Shown here: one piece after another, positions 37,985-49,448 of the stretch
Numbering within the stretch: position 1 is the first letter of the stretch
How the letters are laid out: each line of letters opens with the position of its first letter
From: DYRB01 sp963709645
GTDB taxonomy: Bacteria; Pseudomonadota; Gammaproteobacteria; Chromatiales; Chromatiaceae
Length of the DNA stretch: 64,000 bases
Direction: 5' to 3'
Assembly: GCA_963709645.1 (NCBI GenBank)
Contig: CAVPXP010000007.1
Span: 372,001-436,000, forward strand
Program-made: the position numbers and the translations under genes
The notes under the pieces: generated by a model
What the model was told of the DNA's origin: nothing
The model's input: the letters and a program-made list of their open reading frames with translations, nothing else
The model's database searches: none

Positions 37985-40129
37985 GTGAGGCGGGTCATCG
38001 GGCTCGCGGCGACGCTGCTGTCGGTCCTGCTGCTGGCCGCGCTCGCCCTGGTCGCTGTCTTGTCCTGGGTCTCTCTGGATCTGGACCTAACCCCCTATAA
38101 AGCCCGTGTCGTCGCGGAGATGAGCGCCCGCTCCGGGCTGCGGGTCGACGTGACCGGGGCCCTCACTGTGCGCCTCGGCCCCGAGCTGCGGCTAAGCGCC
38201 GATGGCCTGACGATAACCAATCCGGCCGCGGGACCTCGCCCCCTGATTCGGGCCCAGCGCGCCACCTTGACCGCCGCGACCCTGCCGCTGCTGCGCGGCC
38301 GCCTGGAGCCGAAGGCCCTCGACCTGACGGGTGCCCATCTCGATCTGACCCGCAACCGCGCCGGCCGCGCCAACTGGGAACTGCCGCTCCCGGCCAACGC
38401 GAAGGACAACGCGGCAGCGCTGCTGGACGGCCTGCGGCTGCGCGTGCACAGCTCCCGTGTGATTTATCAGGACCCGGGTGCCGGTCGAAGGGTGTCCGTA
38501 GGCATTCGCGCCCTGGAGGCCCGCCGCTCCGCCGATCGTCTCGACTTTGCGCTGGACGCCAATCTCGACGGCGAGCCGGTGCGCCTCACCGGGCACACCG
38601 CCCCGCTCGCCCAGCTCCTGGCCCGCAACGGTCCCCTACCCCTGGACCTTCGCGGCCAGTTCCTCGGACTCGACCTCCGGGCCGAAGGCACCCTGGCGCG
38701 CCCCGACAGCGTCGCCCAGTCCAATGCCACCGTCACGCTAAAGGCCAGATCACTCAGGGGGCTCAGCCCCTGGTTGGGGCAGGACGTCGCCGCTCTAGGC
38801 CCGGTCGACGCCAGGCTGGTTCTGAAGGGCGGGGGCGGTCGTTACGCCCTGGCACCCCTGGAAATGCGCATCGGGTCGACCCGAGCAGACGGGCGGGCGA
38901 CGCTGGACCTCCAGGCCCGGCGCCCGGCGCTGGACCTGGAGCTGACCGTGGCCGAGCTCGACCTGCGCCCCTACCTCCCGGAGGCTGGCAAGGAAGCGGG
39001 TCCCGACCCTGGCCCAGTCTTCAGCGCCGAGCCCCTGAATCTGGGCTGGATGGCGGCCGTCGACGTCCAGACCCGCGTCCACGTCAGCGACCTGATCGCT
39101 GGCCGACTGAGTCCGACAGACCTCGTCATGACGGCGACCTTGGCCGACGGGCGCCTCAATCTGGCCGGTACCGGCAAGGCCGAAGGCGGACGCACGCTGA
39201 ACCTGGATCTGGTGCTGGACACAAAGGGCACCGTGCCGACCCTGGCCGTCGATCTGCGGGGCGACAAGCTCTTGATCGCACCCCTGTTGGCCGGGACCGG
39301 GGCCGAAGGCCAGATAAGGGGGGACCTGGATGCACGGGCAAGCCTCAAGGCCGACGGCCCCTCGGAGGCCGCCATGGCTGCCTCCCTGTCCGGGGACCTG
39401 ATGCTGATGGTCGAGGGCGCGGAGGCCCAGGTGCAGGACCTCGACCGGCTCGCCGGTGGGACCCGGACGATCCTCGGCCAGATCCTCACCCCCAGGTCCA
39501 GCATGGCGCGTATCGACTGCGGCTTGGCGGTCCTGAGCTTCAAGGACGGCCAAACCCCGATCAGAGGCGTCATCGACACCCCCAACTCCACCGTCACGGG
39601 CGAGGGCCGTTTGGACCTGGCCCGGGAGTCCATCGAGCTGCGCCTGGTGCCCCAAGCCAAGGGCGTGACCCTCGCCGTCGCCGCCCCGGTGCTGGTCTCC
39701 GGCCCCCTGGCGAACCCCGACTACCGTATCGAACCCGGCGGCCTCCTCGCCAGCCTGTCGCAGATTGCAGCGCGCATTGCCGTGCCGCAGCTCCTGCTGG
39801 TGGACGCCTTGGGGCAGGCCGCAGCCGGCAGCCCCTGCGGGCGGATCCTCGCCGGCGAGGTGCCAGACGCGGGCGGCGGAGGCCCGTTGCGCGCTGTCGG
39901 CGACGCAACCGGCACCGTGCTCCAGGCCCCGGGGACCCTGACCAAAGGGGTCGGCGGGGTGGCGAAACAGACCGGCGAAGCGGTCAAGGATGCCGGTGGG
40001 GCCGTTCTCGAAGGGACCCGGGGACTGCTCAAAGGGGTCGGCGGACTCATCAAAGGGGCCGCGCAAGGCGTCGAGGGAGCCGTCAAGCCCGAGTCCGCGC
40101 CCGAGTCCGCACCGGAGTCCGAGCCATAG
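37985..40129 (+). CDS. AsmA-family protein
   Basis: A 714-aa envelope protein of the AsmA/YhjG (bridge-like lipid transfer) superfamily, anchored by one N-terminal helix (LLSVLLLAALALVAVLSWV). The AsmA N-terminal module continues TPYKARVVAEMSARSGLRVDV-type sequence, and the AsmA C-terminal domain contains LAGGTRTILGQIL and IELRLVPQAKGVTL. The tail is a Gly-rich amphipathic repeat (GVGGVAKQTGEAVKDAGGAV) ending in an APES repeat. The open frame reaches 37733; GTG 37985 has GGGGGAC upstream and starts at the membrane anchor. Same strand as batD. Confidence 0.85.
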   Translation: MRRVIGLAATLLSVLLLAALALVAVLSWVSLDLDLTPYKARVVAEMSARSGLRVDVTGALTVRLGPELRLSADGLTITNPAAGPRPLIRAQRATLTAATLPLLRGRLEPKALDLTGAHLDLTRNRAGRANWELPLPANAKDNAAALLDGLRLRVHSSRVIYQDPGAGRRVSVGIRALEARRSADRLDFALDANLDGEPVRLTGHTAPLAQLLARNGPLPLDLRGQFLGLDLRAEGTLARPDSVAQSNATVTLKARSLRGLSPWLGQDVAALGPVDARLVLKGGGGRYALAPLEMRIGSTRADGRATLDLQARRPALDLELTVAELDLRPYLPEAGKEAGPDPGPVFSAEPLNLGWMAAVDVQTRVHVSDLIAGRLSPTDLVMTATLADGRLNLAGTGKAEGGRTLNLDLVLDTKGTVPTLAVDLRGDKLLIAPLLAGTGAEGQIRGDLDARASLKADGPSEAAMAASLSGDLMLMVEGAEAQVQDLDRLAGGTRTILGQILTPRSSMARIDCGLAVLSFKDGQTPIRGVIDTPNSTVTGEGRLDLARESIELRLVPQAKGVTLAVAAPVLVSGPLANPDYRIEPGGLLASLSQIAARIAVPQLLLVDALGQAAAGSPCGRILAGEVPDAGGGGPLRAVGDATGTVLQAPGTLTKGVGGVAKQTGEAVKDAGGAVLEGTRGLLKGVGGLIKGAAQGVEGAVKPESAPESAPESEP

Positions 40130-40418
40130 GGCCGCAACCACGCCAGCTTAGGTCCGACTGCAGTCCCCCGGTACAGCCCTTCCGGCTTAACCCTTGTCCG
40201 GTGCTTCACCCCTGACGCATCACAAAATTTGGTGGCAACGCGCGCCCCGGCAGCCGGATCTGGGTGGGGCCGCCGGGTACCGGACCACCGACTCGCGGGC
40301 CCCGCACGGTGGGCGCCAGCGCCCGCGGCCCGCTGGTTCGCCGTTTGGAATTACAATGCCGGCATCCGCCCGCCCTGCACCTAGGCCGGTCTCTGATTCA
40401 ATCACTTGGGAGACGCTT

Positions 40419-41828
40419 GTGAACGAAAGAACCGTCGACGTCGCAATCATTGGCTCAGGGACCTCGGGGCTGAACGCCATGGCCCAGGTCCGCCGCGCCG
40501 GCAAGACCTTCGCCCTCATCAACGGCGGGGAGCCCGGAACCACCTGCGCCCGGGTCGGCTGTATGCCGTCCAAGGCGATGATCCAGGTCGCGGACGACTA
40601 CCAGCGCCGTACCATGCTCGGTCGCTACGGGGTGGACGGTCACCAGGAACTGGCGGTGGACCTGGCCTCCGTGATGGAGCACGTCCAAGACCTCCGCGAC
40701 ACCTTCGTCGACCGCGTCCTCGGCAGCAGCACCGACAACCTGGGCGAGGAGTTCATCCAAGAGTACGCGCATTTTCTCGAGCCGACCCTGGTCCAGGCGG
40801 GCGAGCACCGCGTGCGTGCCTCCAGGATGATCATCGCCACCGGCTCGCGGCCCCTGGTCCCCATGGCCTGGCAGATCTTCGGCGGTAAGGTCCTCACTAC
40901 CGACAGCCTGTTCGAGCTCAATGACCTGCCCGCCTCCCTGGCGGTCATCGGCCTTGGGACCATCGGGCTGGAGCTGGGCCAGAGCCTGCACCGGCTCGGC
41001 GTCACCGTCGCCGGATTCGATCAGCTCGGACACATCGGCGGGGCGCAGGACCCGGAGGTCCAGCGCTGCGCCGTTGACATTCTGAGTAAGGAGTTTCCCA
41101 TCCATTTAGGACACCCGGTCTCGCTGGCCGATGAGGGCGAGCAGTTGCGGGTGACCGCCGGGGATCAGAGCATCCTGGTGGACCGAGTCCTGTGCAGCGT
41201 CGGGCGGGTGCCCAATGTAGAGGGCCTCGGGCTGGAGAAGCTCGGGGTACCCCTGGATCGGCGCGGCATCCCCGTCTTCAACCCCAGCACCATGCAGGTG
41301 GGAGACCTCCCGATATTCATCGCCGGCGACGTAACGGGCGACCGCCCAGTCCTCCATGAGGCCGGGGACGAGGGGCGCATTGCCGGCTACAACGCGGCCC
41401 ACGGCGAGACCGCCGCCTTCCGCCGCAAGGTCCCGCTCTTCATCAATTTCTGCGACCCGAATATCTGCATCGTCGGGGCCCGCTGGAACGATCTGGACCA
41501 GACGACCACCGCTGTCGGCCAGATCAACTTCGCCCCGGTCGGGCGGGCACTCATCATGGGCAAGAACAAGGGCGTGCTGCGCGTCTACGGCGACAAGACG
41601 ACCGGACGCATCCTCGGCGCCGAAATGATCGGCCCCAAGGGCGAGAATCTGGCTCACCTCTTGGCCTGGTGCATTGAGCAGGGGCTCACGGTCGGCCGGT
41701 TGCTGCGCATGCCCTTCTACCACCCAGTCATCGAGGAGGCACTGCAGGCGGCCCTCTACGACCTCTACGCCAAGGTCGATGCCAAGAACCAGGGCGGTCT
41801 AGCGGAGCTGGAGCCGATCGAGGGCTGA
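40419..41828 (+). CDS. Dihydrolipoamide dehydrogenase-like flavoprotein
   Basis: Class I pyridine nucleotide-disulfide oxidoreductase, 469 aa. FAD-binding IIGSGTSGLNAM is near residue 10, and the redox disulfide is Cys43/Cys48 in TCARVGCMPSK. An NAD(P)-binding GLGTIGLELGQSL, FAD-site IFIAGDVTG and the C-terminal His-Glu pair in YHPVIEEAL are present. It starts at GTG 40419 behind GGGAG. No pyruvate or oxoglutarate dehydrogenase E1/E2 gene is nearby, so a role with a free thiol or another disulfide substrate is open; the family assignment is firm, the substrate is not. Confidence 0.85.
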   Translation: MNERTVDVAIIGSGTSGLNAMAQVRRAGKTFALINGGEPGTTCARVGCMPSKAMIQVADDYQRRTMLGRYGVDGHQELAVDLASVMEHVQDLRDTFVDRVLGSSTDNLGEEFIQEYAHFLEPTLVQAGEHRVRASRMIIATGSRPLVPMAWQIFGGKVLTTDSLFELNDLPASLAVIGLGTIGLELGQSLHRLGVTVAGFDQLGHIGGAQDPEVQRCAVDILSKEFPIHLGHPVSLADEGEQLRVTAGDQSILVDRVLCSVGRVPNVEGLGLEKLGVPLDRRGIPVFNPSTMQVGDLPIFIAGDVTGDRPVLHEAGDEGRIAGYNAAHGETAAFRRKVPLFINFCDPNICIVGARWNDLDQTTTAVGQINFAPVGRALIMGKNKGVLRVYGDKTTGRILGAEMIGPKGENLAHLLAWCIEQGLTVGRLLRMPFYHPVIEEALQAALYDLYAKVDAKNQGGLAELEPIEG

Positions 41829-41982
41829 CGCGCAGCGGCCAGCACCCAGGGTCCATGCGCCTGCGCAGAGCTGAGCCGCCACGGCACCCCCGCAGCACGG
41901 GCGGCTGGAGGCCGGCGACTCAAGGTTGCACAGCCACCAATCACCACCGTCAATCCCCAGCCCTACGCCCCTGGAGCACCCC

Positions 41983-42456
41983 ATGAAGACGCGCGAGCTT
42001 CTGACCTGCGACATCAAGTCCTTCGGCGTCAAGATCCACAAGATCAAACCCAAGGAGCTGCACCAGCACATCGAGCGCATCGCGACCTCGCTGGGGGAAC
42101 GCGACCCCAAAGCGCTGATGGAGGCCGTTATTGCAGGCCTCTTCGACGAGGGACTGCCCGAACATGGCCGCGACGAGATGGCCCGTGTCTTCGACGCCGT
42201 CGGAGGGCGCATCCCGGCAACCTCCGACAACATGGACCAATTTCTGCGCCTGGTGGCGCTGTGCCTGACCTGGATGCGCAAGGTGGTCACCCAGGAAGCA
42301 CGCCGGAAGGTCCAGGCCCAGTGGCACGAGACCCACGGGCACGATCACCACCATTGCGAGGACCCGGACTGTCTCGCCCATCACGGATCGGCGGGCACCC
42401 AAGATGCCGCCGAACCGGACCCCCTCGCGGCGGGGCTGCCTTCAGTGCCGCACTAG
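41983..42456 (+). CDS. Hypothetical protein with His-rich tail
   Basis: A 157-aa cytoplasmic protein with no family I can name. The first 110 residues look helical (LHQHIERIATSLGERDPKAL). The tail HETHGHDHHHCEDPDCLAHH carries eight His and two Cys within about 20 residues and is a likely metal-binding segment. The ATG at 41983 has CTGGAG upstream. It lies between the Lpd-like gene and the GNAT-nitrilase gene on the same strand, so the three may be co-expressed. Confidence 0.65.
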   Translation: MKTRELLTCDIKSFGVKIHKIKPKELHQHIERIATSLGERDPKALMEAVIAGLFDEGLPEHGRDEMARVFDAVGGRIPATSDNMDQFLRLVALCLTWMRKVVTQEARRKVQAQWHETHGHDHHHCEDPDCLAHHGSAGTQDAAEPDPLAAGLPSVPH

Positions 42457-42505
42457 CGTCCTTGTCGCCCGCACAACCGCCCCAGCATTGCGAGAATCCA
42501 CGAGA

Positions 42506-44089
<1,584 letters not shown>

Positions 44090-44225
44090 AGCCGCACGTC
44101 GCGGCCCGGTCGGACTGGACCGCGTGGGTGCGATGGCCTAAGGTTCCAGAGCCCTGCATGGGCACCGCCGGGAACGAGCCCCGGCCCACACCATTGCCGA
44201 ACAAGACACCGAAGGAGCACTAGAC

Positions 44226-44672
44226 ATGCGTAGATTCATCGTCGCGGTCGCCGCGGCCACCCTGGCATCGGCCGCCATGGCCGCTGACATGGCCACCCCG
44301 GACGAGGCCAAGGCCATGAGCCAGAAGGCCCAGGCAGCAGTCAACAGCATGGGTGCCGAGAAGGCCTATGCGGCCTTCGCCGACCCGGCCGGAGGCTTCC
44401 AGACCAAGGACCTGTACGTCTTCTGCCTGGACATGAACGGGGTCATGACATCCCACGCCAAGAAGCCTGAACTCGTGGGCAAGAACCTGACGGACTTCAA
44501 CAAATATGGTGATTTTCTGTTCAAGAACATGGTCGCCGTGGCCAAGGACAAGGGCGAGGGCTGGGTGGACTACAACTGGCCCTACCCCGGCACGGAGGAG
44601 GTCAAGCCCAAGACCAGCTACATCATGACCAACAAGGCCGGGGTCTTCTGCGGCGTCGGGGCCTACAAGTAA
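44226..44672 (+). CDS. Periplasmic single-Cache-domain protein
   Basis: A 148-aa secreted protein: signal peptide ending AAAMAADM-like at ASAAMAADMA, then a type 2 single Cache fold (DLYVFCLDMNGVMTSHAKKPELVG, then WVDYNWPYPGTEEVKPKTSYI). Such stand-alone Cache proteins are thought to bind small ligands or to act with signalling partners. A GAAGGAGCAC motif lies just before the ATG. It stands alone on the plus strand between the GNAT-nitrilase and antiporter genes. Confidence 0.85.
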   Translation: MRRFIVAVAAATLASAAMAADMATPDEAKAMSQKAQAAVNSMGAEKAYAAFADPAGGFQTKDLYVFCLDMNGVMTSHAKKPELVGKNLTDFNKYGDFLFKNMVAVAKDKGEGWVDYNWPYPGTEEVKPKTSYIMTNKAGVFCGVGAYK

Positions 44673-44868
44673 GCCACCCCCTCGCGCGGACCCGCTCCCG
44701 CAGACCAGGCTAGCCGCACGGACCCTTGGGGGTCGCGGCCAGCCTGGAGGTTGGCTTAGCCGTGTGCCCTCCTGGACCCGTTTGCTTGCGCGGCGCGGCC
44801 CCGTCCTGGGGCCGCAATCCATCGCCGTCTGACCTCCATCAGGCATCCAAACCCAATATCCGAACCCA

Positions 44869-46041
44869 GTGCCGCACGACCCCATCGTCGCCACCTTCTT
44901 TCTCGTCTTCACCGGGGCCGCCGTGCTGGCCACCCTGGCGCTGGCGGCACGCCAGTCCCTGCTGGTGGCCTACATCGCCCTCGGCGCCCTGCTGGGGCCC
45001 TGGGGCCTCGGGCTGGTCGAGGACGCCGCGGTGGTCTCCGACCTGTCGAATGTCGGGATCATGTTCCTCCTGTTCCTGCTGGGGCTCGATCTGCACCCCC
45101 AGGACCTGGTCCGCAGCCTGCGCCGCACCACCCTGGTGACCCTGGCCAGTTCCCTGGTGTTCGCCGCGACCGGAATCGCCATCGGGCTGGCCACCGGCTT
45201 CACCCCGCTGGAGGCGATGGTCTTGGGTGGCGCCATGGCCTTCTCCAGTACCATCATCGGGCTCAAGCTGCTCCCGACCACGGTGCTGCACCACCAGCGG
45301 CTGGGCGAAATCATGATCAGCATCTTGCTCCTCCAGGACTTCATCGCCATCGCCCTGCTCCTGCTGCTGCAGGGGGCCAAGGGCAGCGGTGGCCACGTCC
45401 TGGCAGACATGGCCCTGTTTCTGCTCGCTCTGCCTACCCTGGTGGTCCTGAGCGGCGTCGGCGCCCGCTTTGTGCTGCTCAAGCTCATGCAGCGCTTCGA
45501 CACCATTCGCGAGTACGTCTTCCTCCTGGCCATCGGCTGGTGCCTGGGGCTGGCGGAGCTCGCGAGGACCATGGGGCTCTCCGGAGAGGTCGGGGCCTTC
45601 ATCGCCGGGGTCGCACTGGCATCGAGCCCGATCGCCATCTACATCGCCGAGAGCCTGCGGCCTCTGCGCGACTTTTTCCTGGTCCTGTTCTTCTTCACTC
45701 TGGGCGCGCGGTTCAACCTTGGCATGCTTGGCGAGGTGCTGGTCCCCGCAGCCCTGTCCGCCGGCGCCGCGGTGGCACTCAAGCCCTGGGTGTTTCGCCA
45801 ACTCCTCGAACGGACCGGTGAGTCCCAGGGGCGGTCGCGGGAGGTGGGCTTCCGGCTCGGCCAGCATTCGGAGTTCTCTCTGCTCATCGCCGCCCTGGCG
45901 TTGGAGGCCGGGGTGATCGGCGAGCGGGCATCTCTGGCCCTGCAACTCGCTACGGTCTTGAGCTTCCTGGTGTCCTCCTATCTGGTGGTAATGCGCTTCC
46001 CTACACCGATCGCGGTGTCGGATGCCCTGCGCAGAGACTGA
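44869..46041 (+). CDS. Cation:proton antiporter, CPA2 family
   Basis: A 390-aa membrane protein with about 12 helices. Family signatures: GNVGIMFLLFLLGLDL-like SNVGIMFLLFLLGLDL, AMAFSSTIIGLKLL and FIAGVALASSP. Unlike KefB/KefC it has no cytosolic RCK/TrkA-N regulatory domain, so gating by NAD(H) or glutathione is not expected. The start is GTG at 44869 with no strong ribosome binding site. Ion specificity (K+ or Na+) cannot be told from sequence alone. Confidence 0.88.
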   Translation: MPHDPIVATFFLVFTGAAVLATLALAARQSLLVAYIALGALLGPWGLGLVEDAAVVSDLSNVGIMFLLFLLGLDLHPQDLVRSLRRTTLVTLASSLVFAATGIAIGLATGFTPLEAMVLGGAMAFSSTIIGLKLLPTTVLHHQRLGEIMISILLLQDFIAIALLLLLQGAKGSGGHVLADMALFLLALPTLVVLSGVGARFVLLKLMQRFDTIREYVFLLAIGWCLGLAELARTMGLSGEVGAFIAGVALASSPIAIYIAESLRPLRDFFLVLFFFTLGARFNLGMLGEVLVPAALSAGAAVALKPWVFRQLLERTGESQGRSREVGFRLGQHSEFSLLIAALALEAGVIGERASLALQLATVLSFLVSSYLVVMRFPTPIAVSDALRRD

Positions 46042-46179
46042 AGAACGGGCCAACCAGGCCGGCCCCGTCTGACCGATCCGCGCGAATTTGACGCTTGCAG
46101 GGCCCTGCACTGGGCGGTACAAGGGCATGGCGGGCCGGCACAAGGCTCGCCCCGCGACCACCAGAACATAGGAGCACCG

Positions 46180-47779
46180 ATGGAGACGATCAAACGCCTG
46201 GCCACCGCCACCGTTGCCGCCCTTTGGCTGGTCAACGGAGTCCTCGCGGCGGAGGACAACAAACCCGCGACCGCCGCCGCACAGCAGACCCGTGCACAGG
46301 CAGAGGCCGACACCTTCCCCGCAGAGCAGATCGAGCAGTTGGTGGCCCCGATCGCCCTATATCCGGACGCCCTGCTCGCCCAGATCTTCATGGCCGCGAC
46401 CTATCCGCTGGACATCGTCCAAGCGGACCGCTGGCTGAGCGACCACGAGGGGCTGGAAGGCGACGCGCTGGCGCAGGCCGCCGCCGACGAAGACTGGGAC
46501 CCCAGCGTCCAGGCGCTGGTCTTTTTCCCCGCAGTGCTCGGCTATATGAGCGACAACCTCAACTGGACCCAGGACCTGGGAGACACCGTCCTGGCGCAGC
46601 AAAACGATCTCACGGACGCCGTCCAGCGCCTGCGTAAAGAGGCCCAGGCCGCGGGTACCCTTCAGACTACGGAGCAGCAAAAGGTCGAGGCCAAGGGGGA
46701 CACCATCATCGTCCAGCCCGCGGACCCTGAGGTGGTCTATGTGCCGAGCTACAACCCGGCGACCGTCTACGGCCAGGCAGAGCCCCCGGCCACCACCTAC
46801 TACCCCGAGACCTACGCCACACCCGTCTATGAGCCGGAGGGCTATGTCGCCACCGCCGCGCCGGTCTATACGACCGCACCAGCCAACCCCTGGCTGGGCT
46901 TCGGCGCCGGGGTCGTGGCCGGCGGCATGCTCACCGCCGCAATCATGTGGAATAACCCCCCCGGCAACCACCTCTGGCACGGCGGCCCGCCCCGTCCGGG
47001 CGGCCCTGGGTATTGGGGGGGAGCAAACTACTGGAACAACGGCTGGAACAGCGCGAACGCGATCAGTCGAGACATCAACGTCAACCGCAACGTCCAGACC
47101 GGCGACATCAACGTCAACCGCGGTATCTCCGGCAACCAGATCCAGGCCGGGAAATGGGAGCACAACCCCGAGCGCCGCGGCGGGGTGCGCTACCGCAACC
47201 AGGAGACCCGGGCCAAGTACGACGGCGCCCGCCGCGACGCCAGGATCGACGGCGGCAGTGCCCGCGGGCGCCAGCCCGGCCAGCGGGGTGACATCAAGCG
47301 CCCCGAAGGGGGCGGCAGGCTCGGTGACGCGCAGCGTCCAAGGGGGGATCGCAAGCCCGGAGACGTCAAGCGCCCCGAGGGTGGGGGCAAGCGCGGTGGA
47401 GCCAAGAAGCCGTCGACCCGCCCGGCAAAGGTCCAAAAGCCCAAGGCCTCACGCCCAGCAGGGACCAAGGCCCAGCGACCGGCGACGCGGGACGGGGCCA
47501 AGACCCAGCGACCGGCGAAGCGGGACGGGGCCAAGACCGGTGCCTTCAAGCCCCAGTCCGCAAACTTCGATCGTGCCGCCAGCCAACGGGGTGCCGCGAG
47601 CCGCGGCGGCAGCAGTTCCGCTGGGCGGAGCGCCCGAGGCAGCGCTTCCAGACCCACAAGCAGTAGGGGGCGGCGGGGCCCGCAGCAGCGGCGGTCGGGC
47701 GTCTGGGGGTGGCGGTCGGGCAGCAGGCGGGGGAGGCCGTGCCGGCGGTGGCCGCGGCGGTGGCGGCGGGCGTCGTTGA
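46180..47779 (+). CDS. DUF3300 secreted protein, frameshifted in its Gly-rich tail
   Basis: Begins with a signal peptide (LATATVAALWLVNGVLA). The conserved core is EQIEQLVAPIALYPDALLAQI, then a Lys/Arg/Pro/Gly-rich tail with repeats (DIKRPEGGGRLGD, KAQRPATRDGAK). The frame as written runs on into DUF2950 without a stop, giving an 870-aa fusion. A one-base shift in the G-run at 47666-47670 instead gives GGGGARSSGGRASGGGG and a stop at 47779, the usual DUF3300 ending. DUF3300 and DUF2950 genes are neighbours in many proteobacteria, so I treat them as two genes. Confidence 0.8.
47471..47536. repeat. Two 33-bp tandem units in the DUF3300 tail
   Basis: Units start at 47471 and 47504 and encode AQRPATRDGAKTQRPAKRDG-type repeats (QRPA-[TK]RDGAKT). 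They differ at one base. Confidence 0.7.
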
Positions 47780-47820
47780 GCGGTCTTACCCCTTGGGTCC
47801 CGGAACAGGAGAACAGCCAC

Positions 47821-48792
47821 ATGAGTACCATCCATACCAGCCTGCGCTTGGCCGCCGCCTGCGCCCTGCTTACGCTTGCGGGGACCCTCGCGGCTGCGGA
47901 GCCGACTGCCCAACCCGGCACCGAGCCTGCTGCGCCAAAAACATCCGTACCCCACTACGCAACCCCGGACGAGGCCATCCAGGCCCTTCTCGATGCCGTC
48001 GCCAGCGGGCAGGAAGGGGCGATCGCCACGGTTCTGGGAACAGCGCCTGGGGAGCTCGGTTCCGGCGACGCCGTGGCCGATGCCAACGCCCTGGAGGACT
48101 TCCTCGCGGTCGCTGAGGAGGCGGTCAACATCGAGCAAGCGGAGGGTGACGAAGACCTGGCAGTCGTTACGATGGGCGAGGACGACTGGCCCTTCCCCAT
48201 CCCCTTGGCGCGCGACGCCCAGGGCTGGTACTTCGACGCCGCCACGGGCAAGGAGGAGATCTTCAACCGCCGCATTGGGCGCAATGAGCTTTCGACCATC
48301 GAAACCCTACGCGCCTACGTCCAGGCCCAGGACGAGTACGCCGCGGAAGACCGCAACGGCGACGGGGCGAAGGAATACGCCCGGCGGCTCATGAGCACCG
48401 AGGGGACCCGCGACGGCCTCCATTGGCCCACCGCCGAGGGTGAACCCGAGAGCCCCATGGGTCCCCTGGTGGCCGAGGCGGTCGGAGAGGGTTACAAGCC
48501 CGGCCAGGGCGGCGGTGCAAATCCGTACCACGGCTACCTGTTCCGAAGCCTCACCGCTCAGGGTCCCAACGCCCCCGGCGGCGCGAAGGACTATGTGGTC
48601 GACGGCCACCTGACCGGGGGCTTCGCCCTGCTCGCCTACCCTGCCGAATATGGGAACTCCGGCATCAAGAGCTTCCTGGTCAACCAGTCAGGGATTGTCT
48701 ACGAGGACGATCTCGGGCCCGATACCAGCACCGGCGCAGCAGCGATCAGCACCTATAACCCAGGCGAGGGCTGGACGGCGGTAACCGACTGA
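47821..48792 (+). CDS. DUF2950 secreted protein
   Basis: A 323-aa protein with its own signal peptide (AAACALLTLAGTLAAAE) and its own ribosome binding site (CAGGAGA 10 bp before ATG 47821). The family core is present: FATPDEA-like YATPDEAIQALLDA, WYFDAATGKEEIFNRRIGRNE, PNPYHGYLFRSL-like ANPYHGYLFRSL, and YGNSGIKSFLVNQ. Function unknown; co-occurs with DUF3300. Probably co-transcribed with it, 41 bp after its inferred stop. Confidence 0.88.
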   Translation: MSTIHTSLRLAAACALLTLAGTLAAAEPTAQPGTEPAAPKTSVPHYATPDEAIQALLDAVASGQEGAIATVLGTAPGELGSGDAVADANALEDFLAVAEEAVNIEQAEGDEDLAVVTMGEDDWPFPIPLARDAQGWYFDAATGKEEIFNRRIGRNELSTIETLRAYVQAQDEYAAEDRNGDGAKEYARRLMSTEGTRDGLHWPTAEGEPESPMGPLVAEAVGEGYKPGQGGGANPYHGYLFRSLTAQGPNAPGGAKDYVVDGHLTGGFALLAYPAEYGNSGIKSFLVNQSGIVYEDDLGPDTSTGAAAISTYNPGEGWTAVTD

Positions 48793-48827
48793 CACGAGCC
48801 CGGTTCCTTCCCGTCGTCGCATGAGAT

Positions 48828-49448
48828 CTAGGCCCAGGGGCCCAACCGCCAGCGGTAAAGGAGGTAGGCCCCGGTCACCATGCCGCCCAGGTGGGCGAAG
48901 TGGGCGACCCCCTCCAGGGTACCGGTCACCCCTGCGGCCAGTTCAATCACCCCGTAGATGAGCACGAACCACTTCGCTTTGATCGGGATCGGCGGGAACA
49001 GAAGCATCAACCTGGCCTCCGGGAATGTCAGCCCGAAGGCCAGCAGCACCCCGAAGACCCCGCCTGAGGCCCCCAGAACCGGATAGACATCCCCGCCCTG
49101 GGCCAGGCTGACCTCCGACACCACCATCTGGGCCAGGGCTGCCCCAACGACGCAGACCAGGTAATAGGTCGCAAACCGCCGCGCCCCCCACAGGTATTCA
49201 AGGCGGGTGCCGAAGAGCCACAGGGCGTACATGTTGAGCACCAGGTGCAAGAGTCCGCCGTGCAGGAAGCCGTAGGTGACGAGCTGCCAGGGCAAGAACC
49301 TGGGCACGCCCTCGGCCAAGGCCCCGGTCTCCACCAGTCCCTGGGGCCATAGGGCGAACCAGACCAAGAGGGGGCCAAAGTAGAACTGCTCAGCCAGAAA
49401 CAGGGCACCGTTGATCAACAGCAGCCATTGGACGACGGGGGTCAACAT
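48828..49448 (-). CDS. Rhomboid-family intramembrane serine protease
   Basis: A 206-aa, six-helix membrane protein. The catalytic Ser lies in GASGGVFG and the catalytic His in FAHLGGMVTG; LHGGLLHLVLNMYALWLFG supplies the conserved oxyanion-side His/Asn. It is a basic rhomboid without extra domains. Convergent with DUF2950. Confidence 0.92.
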   Translation of the reverse strand: MLTPVVQWLLLINGALFLAEQFYFGPLLVWFALWPQGLVETGALAEGVPRFLPWQLVTYGFLHGGLLHLVLNMYALWLFGTRLEYLWGARRFATYYLVCVVGAALAQMVVSEVSLAQGGDVYPVLGASGGVFGVLLAFGLTFPEARLMLLFPPIPIKAKWFVLIYGVIELAAGVTGTLEGVAHFAHLGGMVTGAYLLYRWRLGPWA

